Source of the DNA: Actinoallomurus spadix
GTDB lineage: Bacteria > Actinomycetota > Actinomycetes > Streptosporangiales > Streptosporangiaceae
DNA: 64,000 bases
Direction: 5' to 3'
Assembly (NCBI RefSeq): GCF_024055725.1
Contig: NZ_JAMXMX010000013.1
Location: forward strand, 124,001 to 188,000
The notes beneath the pieces are model-generated. The model searched no databases and was not told where the DNA came from. It saw only the letters and a program-made list of their open reading frames with translations. The first letter of the stretch is position 1. Each line of letters starts with the position of its first letter. A program made the translations under genes and the position numbers. Shown in pieces: positions 1-8,397 of the stretch.

Positions 1-969
1 GAGAAGGACGTCGCCTACCGCTCGACGGTGCCGGGTGTCGCCCACGCGTGCGGCCACGACGTGCACACGACGGTGCTGCTGGGAGTGGCCGGGTTCTTCG
101 CACGGCAGGCGGCGGCCGGGCTCCTGCCCGGCCGGGTGCGCCTGATCTTCCAGCCGGCCGAGGAGACGCCCGGGGGCGCCCTCGACGTCCTGGCGGCCGG
201 TGGGATCACCGGCGTCGACCGCATCTTCGCGCTCCACTGCGATCCGCGCGTGGAGGTCGGCCAGGTCGGTCTCCGGGTCGGCCCGATCACCGCGGCGTGC
301 GACAAGGTCAACGTCCACGTGGCCGGACCGGGCGGCCACACCGCCCGCCCCCACCTCACCGCCGACCTGGTGTACGCCCTGGCGAAGATCGTCACGGAGC
401 TGCCGGCCGCCCTGTCGCGGCGCGTCGACCCGCGGTCCAGCCTCAGTCTGGTGTGGGGGCGCGTGTCGGCCGGATCGGTGGCCAACGCGATTCCGGACGA
501 CGGTATCGCCCAGGGCACGGTGCGCTGCTTCGACGAGGAGGCATGGCACTCGGCGCCCGAGCTCATGAAGACGCTCCTGAACTCGGTCGCCAGCGCGTAC
601 GACGTCAAGGCCGAACTGGAGTACGTCCGTGGCGTCCCCCCGACCGTGAACGAGAAGAGCAGCGTCGAGCTGCTCGGTGAGGCCGCGGCGCTGGTGCTCG
701 GCGAGGACGCGGTGGTCCCCACGCCGCAGAGTCTCGCCGGCGAGGACTTCGCCTGGTATCTCGAATCGATCCCTGGAGCGCTCGCCCGTCTCGGCGTGGC
801 CCCGCCCGCGATGGTCGGCGCCTACGACCTGCACCGCGGCACCTTCGACGTGGACGAGCGCTGCATCGCCAGCGGAATCCGGATGATGTCCGCGGTCACG
901 ATGCTCGCGCTCCGCGCCGGACCCCGGCAGCTCGATCCGGGGGTGATCGACGACGTCGCCATCGCCTGA
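1..969 (+). CDS. M20-family amidohydrolase, 3' part (5' end outside window)
   Basis: The reading frame is open from base 1, so the start lies upstream. The visible 322 residues belong to the M20D amidohydrolase/carboxypeptidase family, which hydrolyses N-acyl amino acids or related amides with a dinuclear metal centre. The metal-site motif HACGHDVHTT is near the start, followed by QPAEETPGGA with its paired acidic residues, and GEDFAWYL near the C terminus. The dimerisation domain occupies the middle. There is no signal peptide in the visible part. It converges on the dioxygenase gene with only 2 nt between the stops. In mycobacteria amiA/amiB-type amidohydrolases sit in the same neighbourhood as deoD, pmmB and lpdA, which are also in this window; that comparison is from memory. 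The exact substrate cannot be read from the sequence. Confidence 0.9.
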   Translation, partial: EKDVAYRSTVPGVAHACGHDVHTTVLLGVAGFFARQAAAGLLPGRVRLIFQPAEETPGGALDVLAAGGITGVDRIFALHCDPRVEVGQVGLRVGPITAACDKVNVHVAGPGGHTARPHLTADLVYALAKIVTELPAALSRRVDPRSSLSLVWGRVSAGSVANAIPDDGIAQGTVRCFDEEAWHSAPELMKTLLNSVASAYDVKAELEYVRGVPPTVNEKSSVELLGEAAALVLGEDAVVPTPQSLAGEDFAWYLESIPGALARLGVAPPAMVGAYDLHRGTFDVDERCIASGIRMMSAVTMLALRAGPRQLDPGVIDDVAIA

Positions 970-971
970 TC

Positions 972-1673
972 TCAGGCGTCCCGCGCCCGGATGAGGACAC
1001 GGCGAAGGTGCCGCCGGCGGTCGGTGAACCCGTTCCGTGAGTGCATCATGCGCCAGTTGTCCCAAACCAGCATCGCGTTGCGTTGGATCTTGATCGCGAC
1101 GTGGTTGGCCTGAAAGAACTTCAGCCCCGCCGTGACGTAATGACGCGCGAGATCGCTCCCGTTCTCGGCCTGCAGGTCCAGAGTGCTGAACCGCATGACC
1201 AGCGTGCCCGAATGGTGGCTCAGGATCCGGTGCCGGGAGTGCTGGTCCACTCCTTCTCTCGCCAAGAGTGTGCGTGCCGAGCGCCAATTCTGTTCCTCGG
1301 TCAAGAGGCGATGGCGCTCTTCGGGAGTCAATTCGTCGAGGAAGGAATAGCCGTCCGCGAGGGTGGTCTCGCCGCCGGGGCCCTCGCCTTCGGTGACGCA
1401 CCACAGGGCGACATAGCGCGGTGGCAGGTCCGGGAATTCGTACCATTCCGTGTGCGGGGGCAGGGCGGCGGTGCTGTAGGCGCCCGTGTCGGCGTCCGTA
1501 TCGGGCCGAACGTCGCGGACGAGCTCGCCGCCGTACTGCGGCATCGGCGGCCCGAGTCGGCGTAACCAGGAAAGGTGGTCGAAGCCTTCGGGAATGGCGG
1601 CGACGTAGGAGAATCCGCGGCTTGACAAATCGGCCATGACCTGCCTGGCGTCGAGGTCTCCGTCTTCGCGCAT
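972..1673 (-). CDS. TauD/TfdA-like Fe(II)/2-oxoglutarate dioxygenase
   Basis: This encodes 233 residues of the TauD/clavaminate-synthase-like fold, which uses non-haem iron and 2-oxoglutarate to oxidise small molecules. The proximal iron motif is seen in PPHTEWYEFPDLPP (H-x-E). The distal half is NWRMMHSRNGF followed by an Arg-rich end, matching the distal His and the 2-oxoglutarate-binding Arg. The protein is short for the family (usually 270-330), and the frame stays open upstream into the WD40 gene. The ATG at 1673 is chosen because AAGGGG lies 8 nt before it, while the longer frame would overlap the NTPase gene deeply. It lies just downstream of that NTPase in the same orientation (83 nt gap), so co-transcription is possible. 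The substrate is unknown; SyrP-like hydroxylases of amino acids or secondary metabolites are the nearest group I recognise. Confidence 0.8.
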   Translation of the reverse strand: MREDGDLDARQVMADLSSRGFSYVAAIPEGFDHLSWLRRLGPPMPQYGGELVRDVRPDTDADTGAYSTAALPPHTEWYEFPDLPPRYVALWCVTEGEGPGGETTLADGYSFLDELTPEERHRLLTEEQNWRSARTLLAREGVDQHSRHRILSHHSGTLVMRFSTLDLQAENGSDLARHYVTAGLKFFQANHVAIKIQRNAMLVWDNWRMMHSRNGFTDRRRHLRRVLIRARDA

Positions 1674-1755
1674 TTTGTCAACCCCTTCGTCCGGCGCAGT
1701 ATAACCCAGCGTCAGTGCCTCCAGCGTGGCCGGCCCGGCGGGCGCCGCGAACGGT

Positions 1756-4700
1756 CTAAGACCTGACCGGTGGGGTGAAGGTGAACTGATAGATGCCGCC
1801 GACGACTCCGAGGCACAGCGTTCTGCCGCTCGCGAACCAGCACACGTCGTTGGGTCGTCCATTCGTGCGCATCGCCGCGGCCGCACACCAGGTCCTCGCC
1901 TCCCAGATTCGCAGGGTGATGTCGGCGCCGGTGGTGGCGAGCCAGGCGCCGTCGGGGGAGAAGGCGCAGGCGGTGACCGTGTCGGTATGGCCGTCCAGGA
2001 TGACGTGTTCGGTCCAGGTGGCGGTGTTCCAGACGCGGATGGTGTGGTCGGCGCCGGTGGTGGCGAGCCAGGCGCCGTCGGGGGAGAAGGCGCAGGCGGT
2101 GACCGTGTCGGTATGGCCGTCCAGGATGACGTGTTCGGTCCAGGTGGCGGTGTTCCAGACGCGGATCGTACGGTCCGCGCCGGTGGTGGCGAGCAGCCGC
2201 CCATCCGGGCTGACGGCGCAACCGGTCACGTCGCCGGTGTGACCCCTCAACCGGCGCTCTTCCGTCCACGTGGCGGTGGCCCACACGCGAATCTCGCGGT
2301 CGGCGCCGCACGTGGCGAACCATGACCCGTCGGGGGCGATGACGCAGTCCAGGATCGCCTCCGTGTGCCCCAGCAGCGTGGCGTACTCCGCGGGCGGGGC
2401 ATCGGCACCCCATACGGCCACGAGGTGGTCGTTGCCGACCGCGATCAGCCACGTCGAGTCCGGTGCGATGGCGCAGCTGGTGACCGACCGGTTCTGCTTG
2501 TGCGCCGCACCCCGTCGATGTTCGGTGGACATGTCCCAGATCCGGACGTTGTGATCGGCACTGCCGGTGGCGAGCCACTCCCCGGAGGGAGCGAACGCGC
2601 AGACCATCACGGCGTCGGTATGGCCGCGCATCAGGGCCTCCTCACTCCAGCCGCTCGCGTTCCAGATGCGAACGGTGCGATCGAAGGAGACGGAGGCGAG
2701 CCGTCTGCCGTCCGGCGAGAAGGCGCAGCGCCCGATGATCTCGGTGTGGCCGGTCAGGGTGGCGTGCACCGTCCATGAGGCGGTGTCCCAGATCTTGACG
2801 GCGCGGTCGGCGCCGACGGTGGCGAGCCATTCGCCGGTCGGTGAGAAGTCGCATCCGGTGACGACGTCGGTGTGCCCGAGCAGGATCGCGTGCTCCTCCT
2901 CCGCGGCGATGTCCCAGACGCGGACGGTCTGATCGGTGCCGGTGGTGGCGAGCCACCTGCCGTCGGGAGAGAACGCGCAGTCCCTGATCATGTCGGCGTG
3001 CCCGCGGATGACGGTGCGTTCCTTCCACGTGCTCGTATCCCAGACGCGGATGCTGCTGTCCGCGCCGACGGTGGCGAGCGAGCCGCCGTCGGGGGAGAAG
3101 TCGCATCCGGTGACGACGTCGGTGTGCCCCCGCATCGTGGCGTGTTCGACCCAGAGGGTGGTGTCCCACACGCGGATGGCGTGGTCGGCGCCGACGGTGA
3201 CGAGCCAGGCGCCGTCGGGGGAGAACGCGCAGATCGCCATCGGATCGTGCCGGTCGTCGAGGACGGCATGCGCGGTCCAGGTGGTGGTGTTCCAGATGCA
3301 GACGGTCGCGTCGGTGCCGGCGGTGGCGAGCAACGTGCCGTCCGGGGACACCGCGCAGCCGGTCACCGTGCCCTCGTGAACAGGGAACACCCGTACGAGC
3401 GCGGGGTCCACCGGAGGGATGGGCCAGCGGTTGGTGAGCCTGGCGACGTTCGAGGACAGTGTCGCCTCAAAGGCGTCCACCAGCTCGCGGAGCTCCGGGA
3501 TCTCGTACAGCCGGCTGACGAGAAGGTCGGCATGTGAGTGCGGCGGATCGATGGGGCCCAGGAGATGGCTCTTGCGGGCCAGGGCGCGACGCAGGATGCC
3601 GATCGTCATGTCGTCGACCCGGACCAGATCGGACTCGTACGAGGCCAGGCCGAATATGCGGATCCGCTCCTCTCCCCACCGCAGGTCCGACACCAGCTCC
3701 TTCAGGGCCTCATGCCGTCCGGCCTCGGCGAGGTGGTAGGTCAGCTGGCGCCACAGGTAGATCTCGGTCGGCGGCAGCAGCCACCAGCGGTCGTCGTTTC
3801 CCGGGAGCAGCGTGCGGGCCGCGTCGAGGAACGCGGCGTTCACCGCGGTCATGCGCGTGCCCAGCTGGTGGCGGAGATGGTCGCGGATGACGTCGTGGAG
3901 CTGGAGGGAGGACGAGCCGCGACGGTAGGCCTTCACGAGGGACAGATCCGCCAGCTCCTCGCATAGCCGGCGGGTCTCCGTCAGCGTCAGCCCCCAGAGC
4001 AGGCTGAGCATGGAGAGCGGGATGTCGGTGTCCTCGGCGAAGATCCCCAGGCGGTAGTACCGGTCGCGGTCCACCTCGGACAGCGGCTGCAGGCTCAGCG
4101 ACACCGTGAGTCCGACGGCGTGGTCGCGTCTCGACTGGAAGCGGAGGTCGAGGTAGGCCGGTCCCTCGACCGTGAGCTGGTCCGCGACCAGCCGTGCCGC
4201 CTCTTCGGCGGTGACGCCGTCCCTGATGTGCCGGTGGATGACCGCGTTGACCATGGCCATGAGCAGGGGCCAGTGCCCGGTGAGGTTCAGCAGTTCGGCC
4301 ACCATCTTGGCCGGCAGGCTGGGCAGTTCCCGGCAGATGAGGGCGCGGGACTCGTCGCCTTCCATCTCGTCGACGTGGACGGCCTTGGCCGTGTCGGGGA
4401 GGACCGCGGGGGTTCGGGTCGTGACGAGTAATGTCGTTCTCGCGCCGAACAGGAATGGTTGCAGCTGGTCGGCCGACCAGACGTCGTCCAGCACCAGGAG
4501 GGTCGGCGGACGGTCGGAGAGAAGGCGGCCGAGGTGGCGTCCTGCCTGTTCCGCGCCGGCGAATTGCGGTCGTTCGCCGGTCAGCTGGGCGGCCAGGTCG
4601 TTCGCGATGGTGGCCAGATCCGAACCGCGGCGGTCGACGCCGATCGTGGCCCAGAGAAGCCCGCCGGGGTATCTGGCGCGCACCTCGTCGCGCGAACACA

Positions 4701-5064
4701 CCTGGACGGTGAGGGTGGTCTTCCCGAAGCCGCCGGCGCCGTAGACCGCGGTCACCCCGATGACGGACGGCCCTTCGCCCGTCAGCAGGTCCGACAGTTC
4801 TCCGGCCAGTGCCGGTCTGTCGATGGGTTCTTCGATGCGCGGCAGCATCCACGGGGGGGACTTCTTTTTCTGCCCCGGCGTGGCGTCGTCTCCTCGCCGG
4901 TACTCGAGAGCGGTCCATACGAGGCCGGCGAGCACGATCGCCCCGAGGATCCACCAGCGCCACTGGCCGGGATTGAAATCTCCGGTCGCCATATTGATCA
5001 ATGCGCTGACGATGATCCCGATTCCGATCACCGCGGCTGAGCGCACTGCAGGGCGTTTGGTCAT
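1756..5064 (-). CDS. STAND (NB-ARC) NTPase with WD40 propeller repeats, membrane-anchored
   Basis: This encodes 1102 residues. Two hydrophobic segments (about residues 10-28 and 36-54) precede a charged linker. An NB-ARC-type NTPase follows, with P-loop GAGGFGKTT at 109-117, Walker B LVLDDVW at 190-196 and a later TTRT sensor. Helical winged-helix/arm regions run to about 550. From about 555 to 1070 there are at least twelve WD40 repeats of roughly 42 residues, each ending in IW/VW and mostly starting with GHT, and then a degenerate tail. Proteins of this layout are signal-sensing STAND ATPases; some take part in regulation, stress or anti-phage responses. No recognisable effector domain is present, only the membrane segments. 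Two adjacent repeats are encoded by identical DNA (see the repeat entry). The ATG is followed by basic residues, consistent with a membrane anchor. Its function is not known. Confidence 0.9.
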   Translation of the reverse strand: MTKRPAVRSAAVIGIGIIVSALINMATGDFNPGQWRWWILGAIVLAGLVWTALEYRRGDDATPGQKKKSPPWMLPRIEEPIDRPALAGELSDLLTGEGPSVIGVTAVYGAGGFGKTTLTVQVCSRDEVRARYPGGLLWATIGVDRRGSDLATIANDLAAQLTGERPQFAGAEQAGRHLGRLLSDRPPTLLVLDDVWSADQLQPFLFGARTTLLVTTRTPAVLPDTAKAVHVDEMEGDESRALICRELPSLPAKMVAELLNLTGHWPLLMAMVNAVIHRHIRDGVTAEEAARLVADQLTVEGPAYLDLRFQSRRDHAVGLTVSLSLQPLSEVDRDRYYRLGIFAEDTDIPLSMLSLLWGLTLTETRRLCEELADLSLVKAYRRGSSSLQLHDVIRDHLRHQLGTRMTAVNAAFLDAARTLLPGNDDRWWLLPPTEIYLWRQLTYHLAEAGRHEALKELVSDLRWGEERIRIFGLASYESDLVRVDDMTIGILRRALARKSHLLGPIDPPHSHADLLVSRLYEIPELRELVDAFEATLSSNVARLTNRWPIPPVDPALVRVFPVHEGTVTGCAVSPDGTLLATAGTDATVCIWNTTTWTAHAVLDDRHDPMAICAFSPDGAWLVTVGADHAIRVWDTTLWVEHATMRGHTDVVTGCDFSPDGGSLATVGADSSIRVWDTSTWKERTVIRGHADMIRDCAFSPDGRWLATTGTDQTVRVWDIAAEEEHAILLGHTDVVTGCDFSPTGEWLATVGADRAVKIWDTASWTVHATLTGHTEIIGRCAFSPDGRRLASVSFDRTVRIWNASGWSEEALMRGHTDAVMVCAFAPSGEWLATGSADHNVRIWDMSTEHRRGAAHKQNRSVTSCAIAPDSTWLIAVGNDHLVAVWGADAPPAEYATLLGHTEAILDCVIAPDGSWFATCGADREIRVWATATWTEERRLRGHTGDVTGCAVSPDGRLLATTGADRTIRVWNTATWTEHVILDGHTDTVTACAFSPDGAWLATTGADHTIRVWNTATWTEHVILDGHTDTVTACAFSPDGAWLATTGADITLRIWEARTWCAAAAMRTNGRPNDVCWFASGRTLCLGVVGGIYQFTFTPPVRS
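1921..2166. repeat. Perfect 120-bp tandem duplication inside the WD40 region
   Basis: Bases 1921-2040 and 2047-2166 are identical over 120 bp, with a 126-bp period equal to one 42-codon WD40 repeat. The flanking repeats share the protein pattern but have diverged DNA, so this pair is a recent duplication or gene-conversion product. Confidence 0.95.
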
Positions 5065-5156
5065 ACGCCGTATTATGCCGAGCCGATAGTGCGGATTGTC
5101 GGCTTAGGGAGCGTATATTAAGTTGTAACGTGATGGCGACCGCCTGTGGTGATCGA

Positions 5157-6134
5157 TCAATCGGCCCCTTGGCTCTCGGAAGGGGCGACCAGGACGTTGG
5201 TGAAGAATCCGAAATCGACGTTTCCGCCGGAGAGTACGGCCACGGTACGGCCGGCCGGTAGACGATCTTTATTGAAGAGATAGGCCGCCACGGTGACGGC
5301 GCCGCTCGGCTCGACGATGAGATGAGCGGACCGCGCGAGGTGGGCGACCGCGTCGGTGATCTCCTCCTCGGAAACGGTCACGAGGTCGTCGAGGTGCGTC
5401 CGGAGATGGGCGAAGGTCAGGTCGGAGAGGTTCGTGCGCAGCCCGTCGGCGACGGTGCGGCCGGTTCTGGTCATCGGCCAGGTGCAGAGCCGCCCGCTGC
5501 GCAGGCTCTCCGCCGCGTCGGCGGCGAGTTCCGGCTCGACGCCGATCACCGAGGCCGACGGCCGGAGCGACTTGACCGCGGTGGCGACACCGGAGGCGAG
5601 TGCGCCGCCGCCGACCGGGACCAGGACCACGTCCACCTCGGGGAGGTCCTCGACGATCTCAAGGCCGACGGTGCCCTGTCCGCCGATGACGTCCGGGTGA
5701 TCGAACGGCGGGATCAGCGCGAGTCCCTCCGTCTCGGCCAGCCGGGTGGCGACGTCCTTGCGTTCCGCGGGCGGGACCAGCACGATCTCCGCGCCGAGGG
5801 ACCGGGTCGCCGTCACCTTGACCTGCCGGGCGTCCTCCGGCATGACCACCGTGCAGGGAACGCCGAGGGCACGGGCGGCGTAGGCGAGTGCTTGCGCGTG
5901 ATTACCCGATGAGTACGTGATGACTCCCCGGTCGCGGAGACTCGGCGGGCACCGGCGGATCGCGTTGTACGCGCCGCGGATCTTGAAGGACCCGGTCGTC
6001 TGGAGATTCTCCGGCTTGAGCGAGAGAGAGCCGTGACCTGCCGCCCAGGGGCAGGGCAGTAACGGGGTGTGAACGACGAGGTCCGTTATCGAGGTGGCCG
6101 CGGTCCGGATGTCGTCGATCGAGACGAGTTCCAC
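5157..6134 (-). CDS. PLP-dependent threonine/serine dehydratase-like protein
   Basis: This encodes 325 residues of fold-type II PLP enzymes close to threonine dehydratase/serine racemase. The Schiff-base lysine is in TTGSFKIRGAYNAI (about residue 51). The substrate loop SSGNHAQALAYAA follows, and the glycine-rich phosphate loop is VPVGGGALASG. Length fits the catabolic/short form; the C-terminal ACT regulatory domain of biosynthetic IlvA is absent. The expected reaction is deamination of threonine or serine to a 2-oxoacid via an enamine/imine. The RidA-type gene 39 nt upstream in the same orientation supports this, because RidA proteins clear the reactive enamine. Serine racemase or a hydroxyaspartate-type dehydratase remain alternatives. 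Confidence 0.88.
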   Translation of the reverse strand: MELVSIDDIRTAATSITDLVVHTPLLPCPWAAGHGSLSLKPENLQTTGSFKIRGAYNAIRRCPPSLRDRGVITYSSGNHAQALAYAARALGVPCTVVMPEDARQVKVTATRSLGAEIVLVPPAERKDVATRLAETEGLALIPPFDHPDVIGGQGTVGLEIVEDLPEVDVVLVPVGGGALASGVATAVKSLRPSASVIGVEPELAADAAESLRSGRLCTWPMTRTGRTVADGLRTNLSDLTFAHLRTHLDDLVTVSEEEITDAVAHLARSAHLIVEPSGAVTVAAYLFNKDRLPAGRTVAVLSGGNVDFGFFTNVLVAPSESQGAD

Positions 6135-6173
6135 AAACCCCTCCGTCGGGTCGGTGCCCTGGTGCGGGCTGAG

Positions 6174-6557
6174 TCAGCTGAGTGCCATGGCGATCGCGTC
6201 CACCGCTATCCGCCGTCCTCCGGCGAGTCTGACGACGGCGGCCGTGCGCGCGGGCGGATCGATCGGGAACGCCTCGGCGTAGACCTTGTTGATGATCGGA
6301 AGGTCTGCCGTGTCGACATAAAGGATCGTCATCTTGACGACACGGCAAAGGTCCGAGTCGGCGGCCCGCAATGCGCGGGTCACGTTGGTGAATGCCTGCC
6401 GGCACTCCGCCTCGAACTCGCCGGGCGGCACTTGGTCGGTCACGGGGTCGACGCCGGCCTGGGCCGACACGAACACCAGGGGCCCCGCTTTGACGGCGGG
6501 GGAATAAGGCCCCAGTGCGGGAGGGAATTCGGGTCCGTCAAGGGCTTCTGGGGTCAT
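6174..6557 (-). CDS. RidA/YjgF-family enamine/imine deaminase
   Basis: This encodes 127 residues of the Rid (YjgF/YER057c/UK114) family. Typical features are GPYSPAVKAGPLVFVSAQAG near the N terminus, the central region with VVKMTILYVD, and a C-terminal RTAAVVRLAGGRRIAVDAIA. Family members form trimers and hydrolyse enamine/imine intermediates released by PLP enzymes. The conserved arginine that binds the carboxylate is expected in the C-terminal segment, where RTAAVVRL is visible. It is the first gene of a likely two-gene operon with the dehydratase. The ATG at 6557 begins the family-length protein, with GGAG-like sequence upstream. Confidence 0.9.
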   Translation of the reverse strand: MTPEALDGPEFPPALGPYSPAVKAGPLVFVSAQAGVDPVTDQVPPGEFEAECRQAFTNVTRALRAADSDLCRVVKMTILYVDTADLPIINKVYAEAFPIDPPARTAAVVRLAGGRRIAVDAIAMALS

Positions 6558-7278
6558 GGTGCCTCTCCGCGTCCATCAAGTCGGACCTGGGAACCGTGCA
6601 CACGCTAGCGCATTGAGTGGCGTCACCGACGCCCAATGGCAAGAGGGGATTGTTTCAGGGCGGTTTCTCGGATATGTGTGGTTGTGGCGGTCGGCGGCCC
6701 GGCTTTGATCATCTGATTTCATTACCGCGGCGCTGCGGCCCGTCTTGCGACAATGTACGTCCGTGCCCGCGGAGCGTCATCCACCGTCCACTGCGCAAAT
6801 CTCTTTTCCGTGCGCCCGAAATCAGGATGATCGGCGGGACCTGTTCCACGGCGCACGCCAGGGCGTGGACGCGCCGATCCGGGGCACCTCGATCCGGACT
6901 TCCGCCGATCATCGAAGGCGTCCGGGCCCCGTGTACCCATCGCACCGGCCGTCGTCGCGGGACCGCGCCGGCGGCATCACCGTGCGCGCCCTCCGGAGAG
7001 GCCGCGGAGCCCGTTCGCGCCACGGGTTCCGGGTCGCCGCGGCGGCGGCCGTCCCCCGCTCCCGCCCGTGGGAGGACCGCCTCGGCGGCGCTGGGGTGTC
7101 GTAGGCCACTGCCCGGCCGGCGCACCACGGCCTGACCTGTGTCGATGCGCTTTCGCCTTGATAACGGACGCGTTGCGACACGCTGGTTCTGGTTCGTTCC
7201 GCTCCTGGCTCCGACTATGGTCCGAGAGATTCGTGCCAAGAAGCACATTTCGGGCGGGGTCTAATTGGAGGAGCTACC
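6558..7278. other. Intergenic region, no gene recognised
   Basis: These 721 bases separate the divergent RidA operon and the nucleoside transporter operon. Several open frames cross the stretch but their translations are arginine/proline-rich with no family features, and they do not match the codon-position bias of the neighbours. Only the ribosome-binding site GGAGGAG at 7267-7273 ahead of the lipoprotein gene is clear. No riboswitch fold was recognised. Confidence 0.6.
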
Positions 7279-8325
7279 TTGCGCCGTGCAGTGAAGATGA
7301 CCGCCGTCGCGGCGAGCGCGGTGCTTGCACTCAGCGCCGCGGGCTGTGGCGGCAAGAAGGCCAGCACCGGCGGCGGTGGCGGCGGCGACAGCAAGAAGAT
7401 CGTCAAGGTCGGTCTCGCGTACGACGTGGGCGGCCGTGGCGACAAGTCGTTCAACGACGCCGCGTACGCCGGCCTGCAGAAGGTCCAGAGCGAGCTGAAG
7501 CTCGACATCAAGGACATTGAGGCCAAAGAGGGCGAGAGCGACAACGACAAGATCCAGCGGCTGCAGCTGCTGGCCCAGTCGGGCTACAACCCGGTGATCG
7601 CGGTCGGCTTCGCGTACGCCGGGGCGCTGGGCAAGGTCGCGCCGAAGTTCCCGACCACCAAGTTCGCCATCATCGACGACAACACGGTCCAGCAGCCGAA
7701 CGTCGCGGACCTGCTCTTCGCCGAGAACGAAGGCTCCTACCTCGTCGGCGCCGCGGCGGCCAAGAAGTCCAAGACCGGCCACATCGGCTTCATCGGCGGC
7801 GTGGCGACCCCGCTGATCAAGAAGTTCGAGGTCGGCTATACCGCGGGCGCCAAGAAGGTCAACCCGAACATCAAGGTCGACGCCAAGTACATCTCCCAGC
7901 CGCCGGACTTCGGTGGCTTCAAGGACCCGGCCAAGGGCAAGACGATCGCCCAGGGCATGTACGACCAGGGCGCCGACGTGATCTACGCGGCGGCGGGCCT
8001 GTCCGGCACCGGCTCGCTGCAGGCGGCCGCCGGGGCCAAGAAGTGGTTCATCGGCGTCGACTCCGACCAGTACCAGACCGCGGCCGCGGACGAGAAGCCG
8101 TACGTCCTGACCTCGATGCTCAAGCGCATCGACACGGCGGTGTTCAACTTCGTCAAGGGTGTCGGCGAGAACCAGTTCCAGAAGGGCGACCAGCGGTTCA
8201 CCCTCAAGAACGACGGTGTCGACTACTCCAAGTCGAACCCGACGGCGCTGGGCGACCTGCCGTCGACCATCGACGACCTGAAGCAGCAGATCGTCTCCGG
8301 AAAGATCACACCGCCCGAGAAGTGA
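7279..8325 (+). CDS. BMP-family nucleoside-binding lipoprotein
   Basis: This encodes 348 residues of the BmpA/Med basic-membrane-protein family, the substrate-binding component of nucleoside ABC importers. A signal peptide with lipobox LSAAGC gives a lipidated cysteine near residue 23, followed by a Gly/Ser-rich linker. The mature part contains VGLAYDVGGRGDKSFND, the typical first strand and ligand-binding loop of the family, and later FIGGVATPLIKKFEVGY. Translation starts at TTG 7279, preceded at 5 nt by GGAGGAG; the next in-frame ATG falls inside the signal peptide. The ABC ATPase and two permeases follow, then cytidine deaminase and thymidine phosphorylase, so the ligand is most probably a nucleoside. 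Confidence 0.92.
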   Translation: MRRAVKMTAVAASAVLALSAAGCGGKKASTGGGGGGDSKKIVKVGLAYDVGGRGDKSFNDAAYAGLQKVQSELKLDIKDIEAKEGESDNDKIQRLQLLAQSGYNPVIAVGFAYAGALGKVAPKFPTTKFAIIDDNTVQQPNVADLLFAENEGSYLVGAAAAKKSKTGHIGFIGGVATPLIKKFEVGYTAGAKKVNPNIKVDAKYISQPPDFGGFKDPAKGKTIAQGMYDQGADVIYAAAGLSGTGSLQAAAGAKKWFIGVDSDQYQTAAADEKPYVLTSMLKRIDTAVFNFVKGVGENQFQKGDQRFTLKNDGVDYSKSNPTALGDLPSTIDDLKQQIVSGKITPPEK

Positions 8326-8340
8326 CGGCGGTAAGGGCTC

Positions 8341-8378
8341 GGGCCCGGGTGGACGGCTTCGGCCTCCCTCCCGGGCCC
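8341..8378 (+). terminator. Intercistronic hairpin after the binding-protein gene
   Basis: GGGCCCGGG at 8341-8349 pairs perfectly with CCCGGGCCC at 8370-8378 across a 20-nt loop. There is no T-tract. Such hairpins between a binding-protein gene and its transporter genes usually stabilise the upstream message or cause partial termination, giving more binding protein than permease. That role is inferred here. Confidence 0.55.
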
Positions 8379-8397
8379 ACTGGCGCGGGAGCAGGTC

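Noticed and set aside
1681-2204. N-terminal extension of the dioxygenase frame into the WD40 gene
   Set aside because: The extension consists of low-complexity Pro/Thr/Ser repeats produced by reading WD40 DNA in another frame, and a good ribosome-binding site precedes the internal ATG at 1673.
6558-7278. Purine riboswitch or small gene before the nucleoside transporter
   Set aside because: No conserved riboswitch core was recognised and the open frames there look random.
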